Below are positions 50,986 through 59,826 of a DNA stretch of 64,000 nt, in pieces; the first letter of the stretch is position 1, and each line of letters opens with the position of its first letter. The position numbers and the translations under genes are program-made. The DNA comes from an uncultured Rhodopila sp. (GTDB lineage Bacteria; Pseudomonadota; Alphaproteobacteria; Acetobacterales; Acetobacteraceae): positions 186,001 to 250,000 of the forward strand of contig CAIZFE010000086.1 in the NCBI GenBank assembly GCA_903932145.1. Reading direction: 5' to 3'. The notes beneath the pieces are model-generated. The model had not been told where the DNA came from. It made no database searches and saw nothing but the letters and a program-made list of their open reading frames with translations.

Positions 50986-52211
50986 TGAAAAAGCTGACAA
51001 GGCGTCGTGTTCTAACAGGCGCCGCGACGATGCTGGCCGCGCCGGCGATCGCGGCCGGTAAGTACAGTCCGGGTGCCTCGGATACTGAGATCAAGATCGG
51101 GCAGACCATGCCCTACAGCGGCAACGCGTCGGCCTACGGGCAGAATGGCCGAGCGCACGCGGCTTATTTCAAGATGATCAATGAAACCGGCGGGATCAAC
51201 GGCCGCAAGATCAACCTGATTTCACTGGACGATGGCTATAGCCCGCCGAAGACGGTGGAACTCGCGCGTCAGTTGGTGGAGCGGGACCAGGTACTGTTCT
51301 TGTATGCGCCGCTGGGGACGCAGTGCAACACCGCGATCCAGAAGTACATGAATCAAAAGAAGGTGCCGCAGTTGTTTGTTTCCACGGGCGCCTCGAAGTG
51401 GGGTGATCCGGCACATTTTCCCTGGACGATGGGCTGGCAGCCGGACTACCGGACCGAGGGGGAAATTTACGCCAAGCATATCAAGCAGACGATCAAGAAC
51501 CCCAAGATCGCGATTCTGCGCCAGAATGACGACATGGGGAACGACTATGTCAGCGGGTTCCGCGAGCTGATCTCATCGTTCAAAGATACGATCGGGGCGG
51601 ATGCGATCGTCGCCGATGCGACGTATGAGGTGACCGATCCGACGGTGGATTCGCAGATTCTGCAGTTGAAGAATTCCGGGGCGAATGTTTTCTACAATGT
51701 GACGACGCCGAAATTCGCGGCTCAGGCGATCAAGAAGTCGGCGGAAATCGGCTGGAAGCCGGTGCAGTATATCGTCAATGTTTCGGCGTCGATCGGTGCC
51801 GCGATCAAGCCCGGTGGGTTCGAGAACGCGCAGGGGATCATTACGGCACAATATATCAAGGACATCACCGATCCATCCTGGGCCACGTCGCCGGACTTTA
51901 TGGAATGGAAGGCATGGATGGAGAAATACAACAGTTCCGCCAATCCGATGGAAAGCGCCAACGCGACCGGATACGCCTCAGCATTCACCGTGACGCAGGT
52001 GCTGCGGCAGTGCGGTGACGACCTGACACGGGAGAACGTGATGCGACAGGCCGCCAATCTGCATGACCTGGAGGTGCCGATGCTGCTGCCGGGAATCAGG
52101 TTGAACACCAGCCCGACCGATTTCTATCCGATCAAGTCGGTGCGGCTTTCCCACCTCGAAGGCGAGCACTGGAAACTGTTCGGGGATTTGATTTCACGGG
52201 ATGCGGCTTGA
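50982..52211 (+). CDS. livK: ABC transporter substrate-binding protein, LivK-like
   Basis: A 409-residue periplasmic ligand-binding protein. The N-terminus KKLTRRRVLTGAATMLAAPAIAAG has a twin-arginine-type signal. The mature part shows TEIKIGQTMPYSGNASAYGQNGRAHAAYFKMINETGGINGRKINLISLDDGYSPPKTVELARQL, the standard type-1 binding fold opening. LYAPLGTQCNTAIQKYMN carries likely ligand contacts. It is longer than classic LivK (~370) and resembles proteins for aromatic or other carboxylates, so the ligand is open. GGGAGG precedes the ATG. Confidence 0.92.
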   Translation: MMKKLTRRRVLTGAATMLAAPAIAAGKYSPGASDTEIKIGQTMPYSGNASAYGQNGRAHAAYFKMINETGGINGRKINLISLDDGYSPPKTVELARQLVERDQVLFLYAPLGTQCNTAIQKYMNQKKVPQLFVSTGASKWGDPAHFPWTMGWQPDYRTEGEIYAKHIKQTIKNPKIAILRQNDDMGNDYVSGFRELISSFKDTIGADAIVADATYEVTDPTVDSQILQLKNSGANVFYNVTTPKFAAQAIKKSAEIGWKPVQYIVNVSASIGAAIKPGGFENAQGIITAQYIKDITDPSWATSPDFMEWKAWMEKYNSSANPMESANATGYASAFTVTQVLRQCGDDLTRENVMRQAANLHDLEVPMLLPGIRLNTSPTDFYPIKSVRLSHLEGEHWKLFGDLISRDAA

Positions 52212-52385
52212 GGCGTCTCACTGTTGTCATGACCTTACCTCCCGCTGCGTCGCCATAACGCCGCACATGTTGCGAAGGTGAATAAAACACGCCTTGTGGT
52301 TGCATCCGAAAACATCTTGGCGAGACGGCGTCATGGGTCGCCGCCGCATCTTGCCGCATTGCCCGAAGCACCTCACATGGGGGGC

Positions 52386-52646
52386 ATGAAAAGACACCGC
52401 AGCCGAAACCTTCCCGCGATGATGACCGAACTGGCGCTATCGTCGTGGGAAACGATTTTCCATCGCTCGATAATGATGGCGCAGGGCACCTGTAGTGCCA
52501 CCGAGTATCAGCGCATGGTCATGGAGAAGGCCGCCGCGATGCAGGCATCGACAACCGCGCTGATGACCGGGCGCGGGCATGCTGCTGTCCTGGCGCCGTA
52601 TCTGGTTCGCTCGCGCGCGAATGCGCGTCGGCTGCGGCGGAAGTAA
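52386..52646 (+). CDS. Conserved-looking small helical protein, unknown function
   Basis: An 86-residue protein rich in Met and Ala. The core MTELALSSWETIFHRSIMMAQGTCSATEYQRMVMEKAAAMQASTTAL is amphipathic and looks phasin-like, though the match is not firm. It ends in a very basic tail (RSRANARRLRRK). Possible starts are ATG 52377, 52386 (after GGGGGG) or 52419. It lies alone between livK and the convergent pssA gene. Function unknown. Confidence 0.55.
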   Translation: MKRHRSRNLPAMMTELALSSWETIFHRSIMMAQGTCSATEYQRMVMEKAAAMQASTTALMTGRGHAAVLAPYLVRSRANARRLRRK

Positions 52647-52649
52647 CGG

Positions 52650-53525
52650 TCAAGGGCTGTCCGGCGCGCCTGCGTCGGTGTCGTCCGGCAGCGTTTCGGC
52701 TTCGCGGCGCAGGCGGTGGAAGCTGCGAATGCTGAACGGCAACATGCCCAGATAAATCAACCCCGCGGCTGCCAGTGCGGCCCAAGGGTCAGCCAGCAGC
52801 ACGGCGGCATAGGCGCCGGTTCCTAGCAGCAAGGGTAGCACGAAGGCCGTCGGGACCTTGAAATTCTTAAAACTCCAGATCGGCAGGGTGGAGACCAGGA
52901 GAACAGCCGTTCCCATCAGGACCGCCGCACAGAACAACGGGTGCTGAACGGCCTTCAGCAGCCAGTCCATCCCGAGCGACTGAGCTTCCAGGCCGACAAA
53001 GAGGGGGAACAGGACGAGCCCCGCGCCGGTCGGTGCCGGCACACCGGTGAAGAAGTTATAGGCGTAGGCGGGCTTGGGTGCCCCGTCCAACGACGCATTG
53101 AAGCGGGCCAGACGCAGCGCCATGCAGACCGTGAACATCAGGCCGGGCGCGTAGCCGATCGCGCCGCCACGTTGCAGCGACCACAGGTACAGCACGAACG
53201 GCGGAGCGACGCCGAAACACACGAAGTCGGACAGGCTGTCGAACTCGGCCCCGAACCGTGAGGTTGCTTTCAACAGGCGGGCCAGCCGTCCGTCCACGCC
53301 GTCGATCAGGGCGGCAACAACGATGGCCACGGCGGCGGCGCCGAAACGTCCCTCCAGCGCGAACCGCATCGATGTCAGGCCGGCGCATAACCCCAGCATC
53401 GTCATCAGATTGGGGATCATGCGGTTGAACGACGGTCCGGCGTAGCGCGGCCGGTTGCGCTTGCGCGGCCGGTAGCGCCGGAGCCGTTGCAGCGGGGAGT
53501 TCTTCGGGCGTTCGCTCATGCTCAT
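52650..53525 (-). CDS. pssA: CDP-diacylglycerol-serine O-phosphatidyltransferase
   Basis: A membrane enzyme of about 291 residues that makes phosphatidylserine from CDP-diacylglycerol and serine. The CDP-alcohol phosphotransferase motif is complete: DGVDGRLARLLKATSRFGAEFDSLSD (DGxxAR...G...D...D). Several hydrophobic segments follow. A basic N-terminus (RRYRPRKRNRPRY) precedes the first helix. The start is uncertain (53525, 53540 or a TTG at 53552). It follows psd on the same strand, so both steps of phosphatidylethanolamine synthesis are co-expressed. Confidence 0.94.
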   Translation of the reverse strand: MSMSERPKNSPLQRLRRYRPRKRNRPRYAGPSFNRMIPNLMTMLGLCAGLTSMRFALEGRFGAAAVAIVVAALIDGVDGRLARLLKATSRFGAEFDSLSDFVCFGVAPPFVLYLWSLQRGGAIGYAPGLMFTVCMALRLARFNASLDGAPKPAYAYNFFTGVPAPTGAGLVLFPLFVGLEAQSLGMDWLLKAVQHPLFCAAVLMGTAVLLVSTLPIWSFKNFKVPTAFVLPLLLGTGAYAAVLLADPWAALAAAGLIYLGMLPFSIRSFHRLRREAETLPDDTDAGAPDSP

Positions 53526-53553
53526 GGCAAGCGCGACCATACGCAAAGACAAT

Positions 53554-54225
53554 TCATGATGCCAGTTCGGCGATCACCGTTTCGCCGCCGACCATCGTCT
53601 GACCCACCACCACCAAGGGCAGGACACCCGCCGGCAGGTAGAGATCCGTCCGGCTGCCGAAGCGAATAATGCCGAAGCGCTCGCCGGCCGCCATCTGGTC
53701 GCCCTCGCGCACCGAACACAGGATGCGGCGGGCGATCAGCCCGGCGATTTGCACGACCGCGATCTCTTGCCCGTTGGGCAGGCGGATGGCCAGGGCGTTG
53801 CGCTCATTCGCCTCGCTGGCCTTGTCCAGGCTGGCGCTGACGAAGGCGCCGTGGTGGTAGGCGATGCGGGTGACGACGCCAAACGCCGGGGAGCGATTGA
53901 CGTGCACATTCAGCACCGAGAGGAAAATCGATACTTTCCAGCGCAATTCGCCACCAAGTCCCAGTTCGGCGGGCGGGGCTGCCAGTGCGACCGTGACGAT
54001 GCGGCCATCCGCGGGTGCCAGGAACAAGCCGGTGCGCGGCGGCGCGACTCGTTCGGGATCGCGAAAGAAATACAGGCAGAACAGTGTGAAGATCAGCCCC
54101 AGCCACATCAGCCACGCGCCGATGAAGAGGCCGATAATAAGCACAATAAGGCCGCCCATGATGAACGGGCGGCCGGCTGGATGCGGCGGCGCGAGAACGC
54201 CGCGAATGTCGTCTGTCATTGTCAT
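53554..54225 (-). CDS. psd: Phosphatidylserine decarboxylase proenzyme (short type)
   Basis: A 223-residue proenzyme. N-terminal hydrophobic segments (FIMGGLIVLIIGLFIGAWLMWLGLIF) anchor it. The decarboxylase core has FFRDPERV, FLAPADGRI, KVSIFLSVLNVHVNRSP and the C-terminal RFGSRTDLYLP, where cleavage at Gly-Ser makes the pyruvoyl group. This is the short Psd form common in alphaproteobacteria. It starts at ATG 54225 or 54219; the gene lies upstream of pssA. Confidence 0.93.
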   Translation of the reverse strand: MTMTDDIRGVLAPPHPAGRPFIMGGLIVLIIGLFIGAWLMWLGLIFTLFCLYFFRDPERVAPPRTGLFLAPADGRIVTVALAAPPAELGLGGELRWKVSIFLSVLNVHVNRSPAFGVVTRIAYHHGAFVSASLDKASEANERNALAIRLPNGQEIAVVQIAGLIARRILCSVREGDQMAAGERFGIIRFGSRTDLYLPAGVLPLVVVGQTMVGGETVIAELAS

Positions 54226-54291
54226 TAGGCGCGGAGTTATGAAGCGTTCGTGACGATCGGGCAAGGCGCAAGACGCGCGCTTTCCCCGCGT

Positions 54292-55671
54292 TCAAATAGC
54301 GGCTTCCTGGAAGATGCGCCGGACGTCGCCGTTCCATGGTCCATGATACTGAGCCAGCCAATGTTCCGCCTGCGTCGGGCCCCCGGCGACGATGGCTTGC
54401 AACGGCTCCAGGAACGATCGCTCATCCTCGCCGGCCGCGTTCAGTCGGTGACGTGCGCGCATGCCGTCCCTGGCAATCGCCACAACGTCGCCGGCGATGT
54501 CGCGCAATGTGCCGCCACGCCACGGCGCGGCGAGTCCCTGCCGCGGCACAGCCGCCCGGGCGGTGACGGCATCCTGCCAACCGGCGCCTTTCAGCAATGC
54601 CTCGGCCGCCGACAGAGCCGCATCGTCGTACAGCAATCCAACCCACAGCGCCGATTGCGCCAGCATCATCTCGGGCGAGCCGGCGTCGGCGCCGCGCATT
54701 TCCAGGAAGCGCTTCAGGCGGACATCGGTGAACGCCGTGGTCACATGATCGGCGAAATCGCCCATCGTGGCGGTGACACCGGCCAAAGCGGGGACGCGGC
54801 CGGCCATGAAGGCGGTAAACGACTCGCCTGCCACGTCGATGTACCGGCTGTCGCGATAGGCAAAATACATCGGCACGTTTTCGATCAGCCATCCCGCGTA
54901 GCGCTCGAAACCGAACCCGTCCTCGAACATCACCTGGGGAATGCCGGAGCGCTGATTGTCGGTATCGGTCCAGACATGCGCGCGATAGGACATGAAGCCG
55001 TTCGGCTTGCCCTCAGTGAACGGGGAGTTGGCGAACAGCGCCGTTGCCAGCGGCTGCAGCAGCAGCGCAACCCGCAGCTTGCGCCGCATGTCTGCCTCGG
55101 ACGCGAAGTCCAGGTTGACCTGCACGGTGCAGGTGCGGGTCATCATGTCCAGACCCATGCTGCCAACCAGCGGCATATACCGCCGCATGATCGCATAGCG
55201 TCCCTTGGGCATCCACGGCATTGCCGCTCGGGTGGCGATCGGATGGAAGCCCAGCGGCGCGAACCCGACATCGAGGCCCTCGCACGCGGCGCGGACCTGA
55301 TCGAAATGCACCTCGATTTCCTGCCTTGTCTCATGCAGCGTTTCGACCGGACCGCCTGACAGCTCAAGCTGTCCAGCCGGTTCCAGCGAGACCGAAGCGG
55401 CGCCTTCCTTCAAGCCGATGGCGTTCTCGCCATCCAGAATCGGATCGCCGCCGAATTTGGCCATACCGGCCAGGACGTCGCGAATGCTGCCGGGCTGGCC
55501 GTCCGCCGGCAGATACGGCGGGGCGGTCAGGTCGTGGTGGCGAAAGCCGAACTTCTCGTGCTCCGTGCCGATTCGGAACGCCTCCGCCGGCTTACAGCCG
55601 ACAGAGAGATATTCGGCCATCTGTTGGACCGACCTGAGCGGCGTATCGTCGGCGTCACCGGGATTCGACAT
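54292..55671 (-). CDS. gshA: Glutamate-cysteine ligase (plant/alphaproteobacterial type)
   Basis: A 459-residue enzyme for the first step of glutathione synthesis, ATP-dependent coupling of Glu and Cys. FRIGTEHEKFGF is the conserved N-terminal block, followed by GASVSLEPAGQLELSGGPVETLHET, WMPKGRYAIMRRYMP, TCTVQVNLDF and ANSPFTEGKPNGFMSYRAHVWTDTD. Length and motifs match the GCS2/plant-like class (about 455 residues). It is monocistronic or loosely linked to psd. Confidence 0.95.
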   Translation of the reverse strand: MSNPGDADDTPLRSVQQMAEYLSVGCKPAEAFRIGTEHEKFGFRHHDLTAPPYLPADGQPGSIRDVLAGMAKFGGDPILDGENAIGLKEGAASVSLEPAGQLELSGGPVETLHETRQEIEVHFDQVRAACEGLDVGFAPLGFHPIATRAAMPWMPKGRYAIMRRYMPLVGSMGLDMMTRTCTVQVNLDFASEADMRRKLRVALLLQPLATALFANSPFTEGKPNGFMSYRAHVWTDTDNQRSGIPQVMFEDGFGFERYAGWLIENVPMYFAYRDSRYIDVAGESFTAFMAGRVPALAGVTATMGDFADHVTTAFTDVRLKRFLEMRGADAGSPEMMLAQSALWVGLLYDDAALSAAEALLKGAGWQDAVTARAAVPRQGLAAPWRGGTLRDIAGDVVAIARDGMRARHRLNAAGEDERSFLEPLQAIVAGGPTQAEHWLAQYHGPWNGDVRRIFQEAAI

Positions 55672-55774
55672 GGGGTTCCCAAGGCATTTCGGTTGCTATC
55701 GCCGGACGGCGACAGGGCGCACCGGAGGGCCGGAAACCCGGACCCCAATGCGCCTTACTGTTAAAACCAGCGTA

Positions 55775-56473
55775 CTAGCCACACCCGGAGGTTTGCAACA
55801 AGGCCAGACCCGCGATGGCTGCCGTTTCCGCCCGCAGGATGCGGGGGCCGAGAGAGACCGGGCGGACAAAATGGCACCGGTCCAACGCGGCGTGGTCACG
55901 TGGACCGAAGCCGCCTTCCGGGCCGATCAGCAGTCCGGCGGGACCGGATGCGGGGGCGATTTTCTGTGCGTCGGCCCTTTCAAGCGCCACGAATAAAGCG
56001 CGGCCGGCCGGCCATTCCGCCAGAGTGTCATGCAGTGGCCGAGCGGGACGAATCTCGGGAATGGTGAGCCGTTCGCATTGTTCGGAGGCCTCGATCGCGA
56101 TCGCCCGCAATCGGTCGAGATTGACCCGGCCGGCGTTGGTGCGTTCGGTGAAGACCGGGATCAACACCGAAACGCCGAGTTCGGTCGCCTTCTGAACCAC
56201 CAGATCGGTGGTGTCGCGTTTCAGCACCGCGAACATCAGCCACAGATCCTCATCGCCCGCCTGCGGCCGCACCTGGGTTTCCGCCGTGAAACGGGCCTTG
56301 CCGCGTGACAGGGTCGCGATCCGGCCATCCCACTCGCCATCGCGGCCGTTGAAAAGACGCACGGAGTCGCCAATGCTCCGGCGCATCACGCCGCCCAGGT
56401 AATGCGCCTGTCCCTCGGTCGCCTCGATGAAGGCTCCGTCGGTCAGGTCGGCTTCGGTATGCAGGCGGATCAT
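55775..56473 (-). CDS. rsmE: 16S rRNA m3U1498 methyltransferase
   Basis: A 232-residue SPOUT-fold enzyme that methylates U1498 of 16S rRNA using S-adenosylmethionine. An N-terminal PUA-like part (HYLGGVMRRSIGDSVRLFNGRDGEW) is followed by QKATELGVSVLIPVFTERTN, the trefoil-knot motif LLIGPEGGFGPRDHA and VSLGPRILRAETAAIAGL. ATG 56473 is chosen; the frame extends 21 codons further into the divergent ubiA start without a binding site. Confidence 0.95.
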   Translation of the reverse strand: MIRLHTEADLTDGAFIEATEGQAHYLGGVMRRSIGDSVRLFNGRDGEWDGRIATLSRGKARFTAETQVRPQAGDEDLWLMFAVLKRDTTDLVVQKATELGVSVLIPVFTERTNAGRVNLDRLRAIAIEASEQCERLTIPEIRPARPLHDTLAEWPAGRALFVALERADAQKIAPASGPAGLLIGPEGGFGPRDHAALDRCHFVRPVSLGPRILRAETAAIAGLALLQTSGCG

Positions 56474-56503
56474 GATGTTGGTGTATAATGGATTTACGGA
56501 ATC

Positions 56504-57424
56504 ATGGAACGGCGAACACATCTCGTGAACACGCATACAGACATCGTCGCCACCGGCTGGGTCGCCCGACTGCCGCGCGCCTGGCTGCCCTACCTGCTCG
56601 TGGCCCGGGTGGACAGGCCGATCGGCACCTGGCTGTTGTTTCTGCCGGGCTTGTGGGGAATCCTGCTGGTTCGGGCACCAATGGCCGAGACGGCTCGCCT
56701 GATCGCATTGTTCGCCATCGGCAGTCTGGTGATGCGGGCCGCCGGCTGCGTGGTCAACGATCTGTGGGATCGCGACATCGACCGGAAAGTGGCGCGCACC
56801 GCCGGCCGGCCGCTGGCGTCAGGGGCGTTGCGGCCCTGGCATGCGCTGATCTTTCTGGCCGTGCTGTTGCAACTCGGCATGGCCATCCTGTTCCAACTCA
56901 ATCAGGTGTCGCAGATTCTCGGCGTGGCATCGCTGCTGCTGGTCGGGCTGTATCCGCTGGCCAAGCGAGTGACGTGGTGGCCGCAACTGATGATGGGCTT
57001 CACGTTCGGATTCGGCGCCCCGCTGGGCTATGCCGCCGCCTCCGGACATCTGGATGCCGCCTGGGTCGCGCTGTATGCCGCCGCGATCCTGTGGGACCTC
57101 GGGTTCGATACGATCTATGCCCACCAGGATCGCGAGGACGACGCCTTGGTCGGCGTTCGCTCCACCGCTCGGTTGTTCGGCGAACACACGCGGCCTTTCC
57201 TGGCTGCGTGCTATGCGGCCGCGGTGGCGATGCTGGCGTTGGCGGGGTGGCTGTCCGGGATCGGCGGCTGGTTCTATCCGGCGTTGGCATTGCCGGCGGT
57301 GTTGCTGGCGCGGCAGGTCATCGCGCTGGATATCGATGACCCGGCCGGGTGCCTGCGCCTGTTTCGCGCCAACCGGGAGGTTGGGTTGGCGGTCGGGCTG
57401 GCGATTTTGGCGGGGTGGGCGTGA
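56504..57424 (+). CDS. ubiA: 4-hydroxybenzoate polyprenyltransferase
   Basis: A 306-residue membrane enzyme that attaches the polyprenyl chain to 4-hydroxybenzoate in ubiquinone synthesis. The two Asp-rich motifs are present: NDLWDRDID (about residues 85-93) and YAHQDREDD (about 205-213). RVDRPIGTWLLFLPGLWG is the conserved start and TAGRPLASG follows motif one. About eight hydrophobic segments. It is divergent from rsmE with only 30 bases between, and TATAAT at 56484-56489 may be its -10 box. Confidence 0.94.
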   Translation: MERRTHLVNTHTDIVATGWVARLPRAWLPYLLVARVDRPIGTWLLFLPGLWGILLVRAPMAETARLIALFAIGSLVMRAAGCVVNDLWDRDIDRKVARTAGRPLASGALRPWHALIFLAVLLQLGMAILFQLNQVSQILGVASLLLVGLYPLAKRVTWWPQLMMGFTFGFGAPLGYAAASGHLDAAWVALYAAAILWDLGFDTIYAHQDREDDALVGVRSTARLFGEHTRPFLAACYAAAVAMLALAGWLSGIGGWFYPALALPAVLLARQVIALDIDDPAGCLRLFRANREVGLAVGLAILAGWA

Positions 57425-57470
57425 TGGTAGGCGCGGGAGCCGGGCGCGCGGGCCAGCAAGCAAGGCAGAT

Positions 57471-57722
57471 TTTAGCACAGAGACAGATAGAGAAAAGCCC
57501 GAGATGACGGTCTGCTATTCCGCATCCGTCATGGCCGGGCTTGTCAGGGATATTGATGCTCTGATGGTGCCGCGACAGGTGGCGCGGACAATTCGAGCCA
57601 TGACGACGGGAGGCGCGAGTCGGTATCAGCGCGGACGTCTAGTCATTTCGGACCCACGCGCCGTCGGCTTCGACGCGCGTCTCTGTGATCTCGCGCCGTT
57701 CTCTTCCTGTCTCTGTGCTAAA
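57471..57722. mobile_element. 252-bp MITE-like element with 24-bp inverted ends
   Basis: TTTAGCACAGAGACAGATAG at 57471 (then AGAA) and its inverse at 57699-57722 match at 22 of 24 positions. The interior has no gene and includes CGTCATGGCCGGGCTTGTC and a distant GCCATGACG partner. It fills most of the gap 57425-57790 between ubiA and the methyltransferase gene. No transposase or clear target-site duplication was recognised. Confidence 0.6.
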
Positions 57723-57790
57723 ACCCTTCCTGCCTGCCGACCATCCGGCGCTCCTGGCCCGGTTGCGCAGCCCCAAACCATGGCGAGCCG

Positions 57791-58492
57791 ATGACCGGGA
57801 CACACGATACGCTGGCGATCGATGCCAGCGCTGGCCCGCCTTCCAGCGAGTCCAACTCAGCCGAAGCGTTCATTCGCGCCAACACCATCCCCGCCACGGC
57901 CCCGCATGTGCCGGAAATTCAGCTCTACCTTGCCACCGAGATCACCCCGATCTGGCAGGCCACCGAAACCTGGATGGCGGAAAACAACGTCGAGCCTCCG
58001 TTCTGGGCCTTCGCCTGGCCGGGCGGGCAAGCGCTTGCTCGCCACATCCTCGATAACCCGCAACTGGTCGCTGGCAAGCGTGTGCTGGACTTTGCCGCCG
58101 GTGGCGGGATCGCCGCGATTGCCTGCGTGATGGCCGGCGCGGAGTCGGTGGAAGCGTGCGAGATCGACGCCCTGGCGCTCGCCGCGATCGCGTTAAACGC
58201 CGCGACCAACGACACGGCTGTCACTCTGGCCGGGGACGTGATTGGCGCGCCCTGCCGATGGGACCTGATCATGTGTGGCGATGTTTGTTACGAGGCGCCG
58301 ATGACCGGACACATCATGCCGTGGCTGATCGAGATGTCTCAGACGGCTGATGTTTGGATCGCCGATCCCGGGCGGGCGTACCTGCCAAAAGCTGGCCTGG
58401 ACGCGTTCGGGATCTATCAAATTGAGACGACACAAGAACTGGAAGACCGTCCCATCCGCGAGGTCACGCTCTATCGGGTCCGCCCCGTTTGA
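57791..58492 (+). CDS. Class I methyltransferase, ETF-beta lysine methyltransferase (METTL20)-like
   Basis: A 233-residue S-adenosylmethionine-dependent methyltransferase. EPPFWAFAWPGGQALARHILDNP (about residues 76-98) closely follows the DPYWAIYWPGGQALSRYLLDNP-type block of mitochondrial ETFBKMT and its alphaproteobacterial relatives. LDFAAGGGIAAIACVMAGA is motif I, EACEIDALAL motif II, and DLIMCGDVCYE the catalytic loop region. Known members trimethylate lysines of electron-transfer flavoprotein beta. Ribosomal protein L11 methyltransferase-like is the alternative. No etf genes are nearby. Confidence 0.85.
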   Translation: MTGTHDTLAIDASAGPPSSESNSAEAFIRANTIPATAPHVPEIQLYLATEITPIWQATETWMAENNVEPPFWAFAWPGGQALARHILDNPQLVAGKRVLDFAAGGGIAAIACVMAGAESVEACEIDALALAAIALNAATNDTAVTLAGDVIGAPCRWDLIMCGDVCYEAPMTGHIMPWLIEMSQTADVWIADPGRAYLPKAGLDAFGIYQIETTQELEDRPIREVTLYRVRPV

Positions 58493-58524
58493 TACACGCC
58501 GCGGTGCGGTTGATGTGCAGCCAT

Positions 58525-58700
58525 TTCACGTCCGTCATGGCCAGGACAAGCCGCATAGGCATCCACTTAGGCGGCATGCGGATTAAGTGGCATACGGAGA
58601 AAATTCTTTCGCCGGACGTGGCTTTCCGCTCTCCGACCGGCGCTTATCCTGATGTCTATGGGGCTTGGCCCGGCCACTCAGGACTTTGCTGGCCAAGTCC
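58525..58700. repeat. Intergenic repeat, family B
   Basis: The gap 58493-58787 holds degraded units: CGTCATGGCCAGGACAAGCC near 58532, GGACGTGGCTTTCCGCTCTCC near 58614 and CTTGGCCCGGCCACTCAGGA near 58662. The second block is almost identical to one at 19507 and resembles one at 25740. No gene is seen. Confidence 0.65.
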
Positions 58701-58787
58701 AGTCCCGATGATGCTCCGGTTGGCCCATGCGTACGTGCAAGCGCCCCCGGAATCAGAGGGTGCCATGCACGACCGGGAGGACGGAAA

Positions 58788-59618
58788 TCAGGGAGGAGCG
58801 GTGGCTAGCCTCGGGCCAGGCGTGTCCAAAAATGGCACCTCGCCGATCATGTATCCCAGTACCTGGCGAACCGTCTCCGGTGGCGGATGCCTCCAGGTAA
58901 AGTCCCAGGTGTCCGGCTTTTTGTCCCGCTCTTTTTGAAACGATGTCTCGCGGTGTTCGCGTATTTTAAACAGCGTCGCGAAACTGCCACCGTAGTTCAT
59001 GAGCGTGTCGGATATCTGGTTCCAGAACGGGCCGGTGCAGAAACTCGGGATGACCGCAAGGTCCATGCAGATCGAGAGAATGGTGCGTCCGACCGGCCGC
59101 CGACGTACCTCGGCATCGAGTTCCTCAGGCCCAGGGATGCGGAGATCGTCAGGATCGAACGCTGGTCGCCTGAGCCCGCGACTGTCTTGCGGGTCAGCCG
59201 GCAGTTTCGCTTTTGGTTCGCCTTGCGCCCCCTCGGACGGCTCCGCTGCCGGCTTGGCCGGCGCACGATCGCGCGGGTCCCTGTAGTACACGAAGCCGAT
59301 CTCGCGGCCTTTCGCGGCGCGGGCGAGCAAATAACGCTCCAATGCCATGGCGCGCAGAAGACCGCGCTGTAGGCGGGCAAGGATGGTCGGCATTGTGTAG
59401 GTGCCGAAGACGGCGGCCAGGGTGGCAAACTCCACGTTGGCGGCGCGCTCCGGGACGGTCTCAACGAGACGGCGGCCGTGGCCGAGCAAGACGCGGACGA
59501 CATGCAGCAGGGCGGCGAGACGTTGCGGTATGGTGGGGGGCGTTATGGTGCGGCCGGTCCGGTCCTGTGCGGGATCGGGCGAGGCAGGCCGGGTCAAGGG
59601 TGGCGCCGTATGCTCCAT
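58788..59618 (-). CDS. Hypothetical protein, conserved-looking
   Basis: A 276-residue protein of no recognised family. The first half is helical (IPQRLAALLHVVRVLLGHGRRLVETV, TMPTILARLQRGLLRAMALERYLLARA). A charged, Pro/Ala-rich linker follows (about residues 120-150). The second half has RTILSICMDLAVIPSFCTGPFWNQISDTLMNYGGSFATLF and ends WRHPPPETVRQVLGYMIGEVPF. No signal peptide is evident. Codon usage matches neighbours, so it is probably a native gene; it is flanked by repeat-rich gaps. Confidence 0.7.
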   Translation of the reverse strand: MEHTAPPLTRPASPDPAQDRTGRTITPPTIPQRLAALLHVVRVLLGHGRRLVETVPERAANVEFATLAAVFGTYTMPTILARLQRGLLRAMALERYLLARAAKGREIGFVYYRDPRDRAPAKPAAEPSEGAQGEPKAKLPADPQDSRGLRRPAFDPDDLRIPGPEELDAEVRRRPVGRTILSICMDLAVIPSFCTGPFWNQISDTLMNYGGSFATLFKIREHRETSFQKERDKKPDTWDFTWRHPPPETVRQVLGYMIGEVPFLDTPGPRLATAPP

Positions 59619-59826
59619 GTTTTTGGATTAACAAATAAGTTAGATAATGTCAAGTCTGATGTGAAGGCCATCCCAGTTCGTCGGATGAACGAACGTTTCG
59701 CGATGCGTCGGGCTGAGAGTCCTATCAGCGGGAATCCGGCACCCTCCCTTCAGTCAGAACAAAGCCATCTGAGCCACCAAGGTGCAAAAAAAACCACACC
59801 AACGGCCGCTGGCCTAAGGGCCTCGG

